From assembly GCA_900557655.1 (NCBI GenBank), contig USTX01000004.1, forward strand, positions 1 through 12,652: 12,652 nucleotides of DNA. The letters are read 5' to 3'. Source of the DNA: an uncultured Eubacteriales bacterium. GTDB taxonomy: Bacteria > Bacillota > Clostridia > Christensenellales > UBA1242. The notes beneath the pieces were generated by a model that ran no database searches, was not told where the DNA came from, and saw nothing but the letters and a program-made list of their open reading frames with translations. The position numbers and the translations under genes are program-made. This document shows, in pieces, positions 6,806-12,652 of the stretch (the stretch's first letter is position 1; each line of letters starts with the position of its first letter).

Positions 6806-9800
6806 ATGATTAAACTTAGTGGGATTATGTTAGGCTTGTCAAAGATGGCTGCGTCGGGTGGCCGTCTTTTTGCGGCTGACCGCACGGTTATTGACACGAT
6901 TGATAACGGCACGGTTGCGCTTGGGGTGTTTTCTTCTATTCTTAGTTGGCTTGCTAATCTTATTCAAACATTTATCTATACGGTTTGCAAGTTTGCTTTG
7001 AATATTATGGACTTTTTTCAAGTGCTTGCTTATAAACTTATCGGCGTTAAAATTGGCGACAACACCGAGGTGCTTGACACGTCAAGCCCATTGTTTAAGT
7101 TTCTTTTAAGCAAGCCTGTAACAAAAGTTTTTATCTCGCTTTTGATAATCGCGGTTGTTTTAATAATTCTGTTTACGATTTTTGCGATAGTACGAAGCGA
7201 GTATCAGTCAGCAACCAACAAAACGGATGACAAATCAAAGTCGCGCATATTCAGGCGTGTGGTTCGCGCGCTTGGTGCGATGGCGATTTTTCCCGCTGTG
7301 TTTGTTGGCGTGCTTATCTTAGTCAACGCGATTTTAGGAAGCATTTTAACGGCGCTTAACCCGAACCCTAACGTAACGGTTGGGGGCAACATCTTTATTT
7401 CGTCAGCCTATGGGGCGAATAATTATCGAAACTATGCGCTGGCGGGCGAACGTATCCCAATTCTTATCAACTTTGAAGACCCTTGTATGTACACGCTTGA
7501 CGCGGCGTCGGGCTACACTACTGACGAACTTAACAATATCTATTCAAGTTGGGAAGAAAAGGGCAGGTCGATTTACAGCCGTTTTGCCTATAATAAGTTT
7601 GACACTTTCAGTGACACGCTTTATTACAAAAATGGCAACATCCGCAACAAGGCCGATTACAACGACTTTGAAAAGTTTGTCTGCACGCCAGAGCAGTATC
7701 TTGTTATGGCAGATTTCATAGATTATGCCGTGGCGAACAATTTAACTTTCTATATTAAAGCCTATGACGACGAAGACGTTGACTGGGGGTACGTAAGCGA
7801 CGCGGTTTATAGCCCGCTTACACGCTCGTTTACCATAAAATACGCCAACTCTACGGGTAAGATGGGTGATGAAGACTATTACAGCATCACCTATCAAGCA
7901 ACCGATTTTGATTTCGACACGCCAATTCAGGCCGCCTTGCAATCAATCATTCAAATCCTTTCGCTTGACGAGTTTAGTGACTTTAAGTTTAGGATGCTTG
8001 AAAGGCTTGATGACGGCGAGAACGCGGTCGGCTGGAAAACTGAAAAAATTAATTTTAAACTAAGCGCGGGATACAAAACTAACCCAACGGCGCTTGACCA
8101 ATTATTACTTTATGAGTATTCGCGCACGATACCAAGCAACACGCTTCGCGATTACACGCTTTATGACCTTGAAAACGGCGTAGATTTAAAGGTGTCAACG
8201 CTTATTAACACTCGCTTTGTTGGGAGCATAAAAGAGTATGTTGAGTATTCGCGCCAGTTAGTTTGCCTGATTAACGGGTCATATTATCTTGTTTCAAGCA
8301 AAGAAGAAGTGGTTGATGGCAAAAAAACCACGGTGTATGAACTTGACCCAACCATCCTAAATAAACTTACCTACGTTGGTGCAAGTGAGGTTGATGCCAG
8401 CCAAGATGGCAGCGAAGACGTTGTTTATGTTAAAGGGCTTAATAAATACGTAAAACTTGAAACTGACAGCGCGGGCAAGGCGACGCTTTATGCAGACCTG
8501 CGCGCCAACTTTAACAGCGGCGACGCGAAGTATGACGACGTGTATAAGGCCGACGGCGACCTGATTTTTAGTGGCAAAAAGATTTATGTTGACACGATTG
8601 AAGACCTGTGCGTAACGGGTACGTGGACAGAAAAAATAACCAACGACCTTAAAGTTATATATAAAGACATCAACATCAACAATATGATAAACACTGACCA
8701 ATGGCTTAATGCGCTTGGCCAGATGATTGGCGACAAAGATTATCTTACAACCGAGGCGGGCAACTTTGCGCAGACAACGGCGACGTTTAACACCTCGCTT
8801 ATTCACCCGCTTGGCCTGATTTTAAGCGAGTTGTTTTTAGGCGACGTAATCAAAGGCGAGTATTATAACAGTTATGCTGACTATATCTATCAAAGCGCGT
8901 ACGACGAGGGCACGATTAAAGCCTTGCTCGTTAGCCTGATGGGCGAGGATGATTATCAGGCGGTTTACAGCCAGTATCAAACCTTTATGGAGTTGTTTAA
9001 CTGCCTTATGAGTTCGGTGCTTGACGAGGTGGCCTTTAACGAGTTTTTTGAAATAGTAAGCAGCAAAAATCAGTCAATTCAACTTTATACGTATAAGGCG
9101 TATTTGGCAAGCCTGATGCTTTCAACCGATATGGGGAATTATCTTTATAACAGCGCTGAGGTCATCTTGAATGCCAACAATGTTAACCGCTTTATCCTTG
9201 AAAAAACCTTTGAGGACGGGAAGCTGGTTGGCTCTGCATTGTCGTCATATAAAGAAATCTTAGCATCGCGAGAAGATGCGGCGAAACAGTCTTACGTAAG
9301 GTATTTAACCGTTGCGTTTGACAAACTTACCGCGGCCGCGCAAAAATCTATTTTAGATAACTTCAACAAGCTTAACGGCACGGATTACACCGAAGACGAA
9401 CTTCGCGCGATGACCTTTATCGTAAATTGGGGCGAGCTTAACGAAAGTCAGCAAACCGAGATTGCTAAACAATTTATCCGTGACCGCCTGCTTGAAGACG
9501 CTGACCGTGCTGACAGCGACAAACTTTATAAAGATTGGAGCGAAGACGACCTAACCTGTCAAGAAAAGGCGCGTGATTTAATCAATACAGACAAAAAAGA
9601 ATACGACCAAATGCAAACCGTGCTTTCAACATTTAACACCGTTAAATCGTATTGGGAAAAGCAGGCCGAACGTAATAACACAAGTTATGAGTACCTTGAC
9701 GCGCTTACAACGTATATGACAACGGGCTTTGCGCGCAGTTGGGCATTCGGGGCGTCAAGCGAGATTTCAACAACGGCTTTGCGCACTCGCCTTAACGTGA

Positions 9801-12652
9801 TTGCTGAAAAGTTTAGAAATTTTGGTGCGTATGACGATGCGTACGTTGCGATGGTCAAACTTATAAATCACCAGTTTGGCGAAGAAGAAGACAAGCTGCC
9901 AGCCGAGCAGGTAACCAATTTTAAAAATATCCTTTCAAAATATCAAAAAACGCTTAAATGGTCACGTTGGGTTGGCGTTGGTGGCGGAACGGGGTTCAGT
10001 CCGTTTGAGGTATACAAGGCATTCAAAGAATTTAACGAAGAATTTGCGCGCGCCGAGGCGATATACGTTTATGGCGATATGAGCGCGATTTCGATTGACA
10101 ACACGTCTATTTACAAACTTATGGGGCAGGGCGAGTACCTTCAAGCAGAACTAAATCGCCTAAGCGTTGACCTTAAAAAGTTAGATAAAGATGCTTGGGA
10201 CGCAGCATTTTTAAAGGTGCTTGGCGGGGAGGCGTACACGGCGCTTACAGACGGCCTAAATGCAGACGTAAACTTTTTGTTTGACGCGATGCTTAACACA
10301 AACAGCGATGGCTCGATAAAACTTGACCCATCAAGTGACGACGCGGACGTGCAAACAAAAATAGCCTATCTTAAATCTATTTGGACGCGCCTTTTGATAA
10401 TAGCAGCCGACGCAGACCTGCCTTCGGGCGAGGCTGAACGAAAGGCCGCGCTTGACGAAATTAACGCCGATGCGCAGGTTAAAACGCTTAGAGGGCTTAT
10501 CCACGATTTCGTTTTGGTTGCGCAAAAGAAAGACGCGCTTGACCAGTTTGACGTAAGTTTTGCGTTTTCCGCATACGCCAGCCAGATTATGAATGACGCG
10601 CTGGTTTTAAACATTAATAACCGCCGATATACGGGCAATATATCGATGACCACGGGCAAGTTTGCTGAAATTATCTTGGGCGCAGAAAAGCTTGCTGAAT
10701 ACGGCATCACGCCGTCTTATGTTGACAAAACGTATAAGGGCATCCTTTCAGGCGTAAGCAGCACAACGAACGCGGGCGGTGCCGAAACCGTTACTTACAC
10801 GTCTTGGGCACACCTTAAAGCGTTTGTTAACAAGTTTGGCCAAGCGTGCGTTGACCTGTCAAACAAATCATCGTTTAGGCAACTTGATGACGCAACGCCA
10901 GACGAGCTTAATATCGAGTTATACACGCCAGTTGGAGTGGCGGCCCCAACCGAGATTTCATTATCGCGATATATGGCTGCGTTCTTAGTTAACAACCTAA
11001 GTGAAAGCACATTGGCGTCATTTATCAAGTTAAGCCCAGGGCAAACAAGTTACATCAACGCGCTTAACAACCTTTCAGTAAGCGATGTTAACCAGTTTAG
11101 GTCAATAGTTGTTGACCTGCTTGACTATTTAGGGCTTGACAAAAAGTACGTTGCCGAATGTAACGGAGTAGACATAAGTCAAGAGGCCTTTTATGGCTTT
11201 ACGCTTAAACAATACAGGCGGGCGGCGATGAAACTTATCGCCAACTTTAATGCAAGCGCCGATGACACAAGTTTTGAAAACCAACAGCGATACTTAACGC
11301 TTATCTATCTTGCCTCGGCCGATTGGGAAGCGGGCGGAGACTTTTATTCAAATAACTGCGTTAAATGGCAAATGACTGACGCTATCCAAGCAAGTATTCG
11401 CGGGGGGAGCGGCGCGTATATTAAAAGCCTTAAAAAAGACAGTTACGCGGTTGGCATAATGATGCGTCTTAGCGGCCTTGAAAACCGCAGCGAGACTGAA
11501 ATTGTTGGCCTTAAATTTAAAAACGACTTAACTTTAAGCGAAAAAAGCGAAGAAAATGGCGACGTGTTTGTTATCTGCCTTTATGACGAAAAAGAAGAAA
11601 AATACATTCCGTTTTTGATGGCTAATGACGAACTTGGTGACATTGATGACGAAAACGAATATTATAAATACATCCGCGAACTTGGGTATTCGCGTCCGTT
11701 CTCGACCTATCTTGGGGGCAAGGCAGACGGAGAGGGCAACATTTCTCCTGAGTTTTATCCAGTTGTGGCCAAGGGCGTGTTTACGCGAGACGGCCTGCCA
11801 ACGGCCATAAAAGAGGTTGATGGCAAGATCGAGTTTTATCGAAATGACGTAACGATAGTAAGTACGTCAAAAATCGGGCTATCGCTATACTACCAAGACG
11901 CGTCATCTATGATGATAAAGGGCAATATCGTTAATATCATCGCTAACGCCATTTCGCTTAGCACAAGTGGCAAAACCATCACTGAACTTACGCTTAGCAA
12001 GGTGCCTCGTGTTGCGCTTGAAAGCAAATTAAGGTTTGCGTATGGCAACTCGTATTCAAGCGTTGCAAGCATCTCGGGCGGGCAAATGTATCTTGATTAT
12101 AATTTCAGCACACGTAACGGCGTTGCAATGGCGCATTTGTTTAACGCAACCAAGATTAATACCGTTGTTTTGGTGTTCTCGACCATATTTATGTTTATGG
12201 CGCTGTTTAACATTGTTTGGGGGCTAATCAAGCGTATTATTGACCTAACGATGCTTGCGATGATAAGCCCAGTTATGATGGCAACCATTCCATTTACCGG
12301 CGAAGAGAAAGACAAAAAGACGGGCGAATATGTTGACGTGGCGTGGATTTATGATAACTGGCTGTCTTCATTGCGCTCTACCGTTTTAAGCGTTTTGGGG
12401 CTTTCAATAACGCTTAACATCTTCTTTGTTTTGGCGCCAATCATCCGCGGATTTAGGTTGTTTGATAATGCGGGGGCTTTTGCAAGCCTGCCACTTGGCA
12501 ACTTCTTAAATGCGAATATTTTAAATATTATCATTCAAACAATTATGCTTGTTTGTGCGATAACTGCTATTGAAAATCTGCCAGGTCTGTTTGAGGGCTT
12601 TATAGGGGCAGACAGCGTGTTAGATTCGGGCAAAGCAACGCGTGCGTCAGTG
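6806..12652 (+). CDS. Giant VirB6/TrbL-like T4SS membrane protein with ~1600-residue outside domain (3'-partial)
   Basis: Reading codon by codon from the ATG at 6806 gives 1949 codons with no stop up to the last base, so the gene continues past the window. The N-terminus has a hydrophobic or amphipathic stretch (37-80) and clear membrane helices at about 108-131 and 155-178. The loop between them is Lys/Arg-rich (KSRIFRRVVR), so it should be cytoplasmic and the chain leaves the membrane outward after 178. Residues of about 185-1780 contain no membrane helix: first beta/mixed with many Asp, Tyr and Thr, then mostly helical from about 680 to 1510, then mixed again. Hydrophobic segments return at about 1784-1805, 1812-1832, 1856-1882 and 1905-1930. 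The 1784-1830 block matches the first gene's core at 20 of 47 positions, including WG-IKRI-D, and LNIFFVL-P recurs. The role as channel component of the same T4SS is inferred from this paralogy and from the ATPase next door. The outside part is not recognised. It has about ten scattered cysteines and no visible catalytic motif or surface anchor. The whole is several times the usual VirB6 length. Confidence 0.85.
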   Translation, partial: MIKLSGIMLGLSKMAASGGRLFAADRTVIDTIDNGTVALGVFSSILSWLANLIQTFIYTVCKFALNIMDFFQVLAYKLIGVKIGDNTEVLDTSSPLFKFLLSKPVTKVFISLLIIAVVLIILFTIFAIVRSEYQSATNKTDDKSKSRIFRRVVRALGAMAIFPAVFVGVLILVNAILGSILTALNPNPNVTVGGNIFISSAYGANNYRNYALAGERIPILINFEDPCMYTLDAASGYTTDELNNIYSSWEEKGRSIYSRFAYNKFDTFSDTLYYKNGNIRNKADYNDFEKFVCTPEQYLVMADFIDYAVANNLTFYIKAYDDEDVDWGYVSDAVYSPLTRSFTIKYANSTGKMGDEDYYSITYQATDFDFDTPIQAALQSIIQILSLDEFSDFKFRMLERLDDGENAVGWKTEKINFKLSAGYKTNPTALDQLLLYEYSRTIPSNTLRDYTLYDLENGVDLKVSTLINTRFVGSIKEYVEYSRQLVCLINGSYYLVSSKEEVVDGKKTTVYELDPTILNKLTYVGASEVDASQDGSEDVVYVKGLNKYVKLETDSAGKATLYADLRANFNSGDAKYDDVYKADGDLIFSGKKIYVDTIEDLCVTGTWTEKITNDLKVIYKDININNMINTDQWLNALGQMIGDKDYLTTEAGNFAQTTATFNTSLIHPLGLILSELFLGDVIKGEYYNSYADYIYQSAYDEGTIKALLVSLMGEDDYQAVYSQYQTFMELFNCLMSSVLDEVAFNEFFEIVSSKNQSIQLYTYKAYLASLMLSTDMGNYLYNSAEVILNANNVNRFILEKTFEDGKLVGSALSSYKEILASREDAAKQSYVRYLTVAFDKLTAAAQKSILDNFNKLNGTDYTEDELRAMTFIVNWGELNESQQTEIAKQFIRDRLLEDADRADSDKLYKDWSEDDLTCQEKARDLINTDKKEYDQMQTVLSTFNTVKSYWEKQAERNNTSYEYLDALTTYMTTGFARSWAFGASSEISTTALRTRLNVIAEKFRNFGAYDDAYVAMVKLINHQFGEEEDKLPAEQVTNFKNILSKYQKTLKWSRWVGVGGGTGFSPFEVYKAFKEFNEEFARAEAIYVYGDMSAISIDNTSIYKLMGQGEYLQAELNRLSVDLKKLDKDAWDAAFLKVLGGEAYTALTDGLNADVNFLFDAMLNTNSDGSIKLDPSSDDADVQTKIAYLKSIWTRLLIIAADADLPSGEAERKAALDEINADAQVKTLRGLIHDFVLVAQKKDALDQFDVSFAFSAYASQIMNDALVLNINNRRYTGNISMTTGKFAEIILGAEKLAEYGITPSYVDKTYKGILSGVSSTTNAGGAETVTYTSWAHLKAFVNKFGQACVDLSNKSSFRQLDDATPDELNIELYTPVGVAAPTEISLSRYMAAFLVNNLSESTLASFIKLSPGQTSYINALNNLSVSDVNQFRSIVVDLLDYLGLDKKYVAECNGVDISQEAFYGFTLKQYRRAAMKLIANFNASADDTSFENQQRYLTLIYLASADWEAGGDFYSNNCVKWQMTDAIQASIRGGSGAYIKSLKKDSYAVGIMMRLSGLENRSETEIVGLKFKNDLTLSEKSEENGDVFVICLYDEKEEKYIPFLMANDELGDIDDENEYYKYIRELGYSRPFSTYLGGKADGEGNISPEFYPVVAKGVFTRDGLPTAIKEVDGKIEFYRNDVTIVSTSKIGLSLYYQDASSMMIKGNIVNIIANAISLSTSGKTITELTLSKVPRVALESKLRFAYGNSYSSVASISGGQMYLDYNFSTRNGVAMAHLFNATKINTVVLVFSTIFMFMALFNIVWGLIKRIIDLTMLAMISPVMMATIPFTGEEKDKKTGEYVDVAWIYDNWLSSLRSTVLSVLGLSITLNIFFVLAPIIRGFRLFDNAGAFASLPLGNFLNANILNIIIQTIMLVCAITAIENLPGLFEGFIGADSVLDSGKATRASV

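Noticed and set aside
8357..8806. Antisense reading frame of 149 codons inside the third gene
   Set aside because: The + strand frame runs through it with no stop, has better composition and is part of a continuous protein. The antisense frame has no supporting context.
6806..12652. Frameshift, stop-codon recoding or pseudogene status of the giant gene
   Set aside because: Codon-by-codon reading shows one unbroken frame with constant codon preference and no in-frame TAA, TAG or TGA.
1..12652. tRNA, rRNA, CRISPR array or insertion sequence
   Set aside because: The two spacers are too short and show no such structure, and the coding regions contain no interspersed repeats or terminal inverted repeats that I could see.

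Overview
The window looks like part of a type IV secretion / conjugation (T4SS) operon from a monoderm bacterium, most likely the Bacillota or a relative, carried on a conjugative element or integrated in a chromosome. This rests on protein architecture alone: a VirB4 ATPase with a PrgI/VirB3-like membrane hairpin at its N-terminus, flanked by two large VirB6/TrbL-like membrane proteins, and no outer-membrane T4SS component. The standard genetic code fits: no TGA occurs inside the three reading frames, and Trp is TGG throughout. The window is too small to name a genus.

Layout: three long genes on the + strand, with almost no non-coding DNA. (1) Positions 3-3812 are the 3' part of a VirB6-like gene whose start lies upstream of the window. 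It encodes the end of an extracytoplasmic domain, a membrane core of about four hydrophobic segments, and a cytoplasmic tail of about 800 residues that is low in complexity, coiled-coil-like and basic. (2) Positions 3941-6733 are a complete 930-residue VirB4-type ATPase with a VirB3/PrgI-like N-terminus. (3) Positions 6806-12652 are a second VirB6-like gene that is still open at the window end (at least 1949 codons). It has N-terminal membrane helices, about 1600 residues predicted outside the membrane, and a C-terminal membrane core recognisably paralogous to that of gene 1.

The two spacers (128 and 72 bp) each hold one hairpin without a U-tract. The first also has a perfect 10-bp tandem repeat, a plausible weak promoter and a strong Shine-Dalgarno site for the ATPase gene.

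Working model (inference): the VirB4-like ATPase docks through its own membrane hairpin onto a channel base made of one or both VirB6-like proteins. The giant outside region of gene 3 could reach through the cell wall or touch the recipient or host cell, and the gene 1 tail could act as a cytoplasmic scaffold. Relaxase, coupling protein (VirD4), cell-wall hydrolase and VirB8-like genes are not in this window, so whether the system moves DNA or protein cannot be decided here. The least ordinary points are the paired VirB6-like paralogues around a VirB3-VirB4 fusion and the size of their non-membrane parts.
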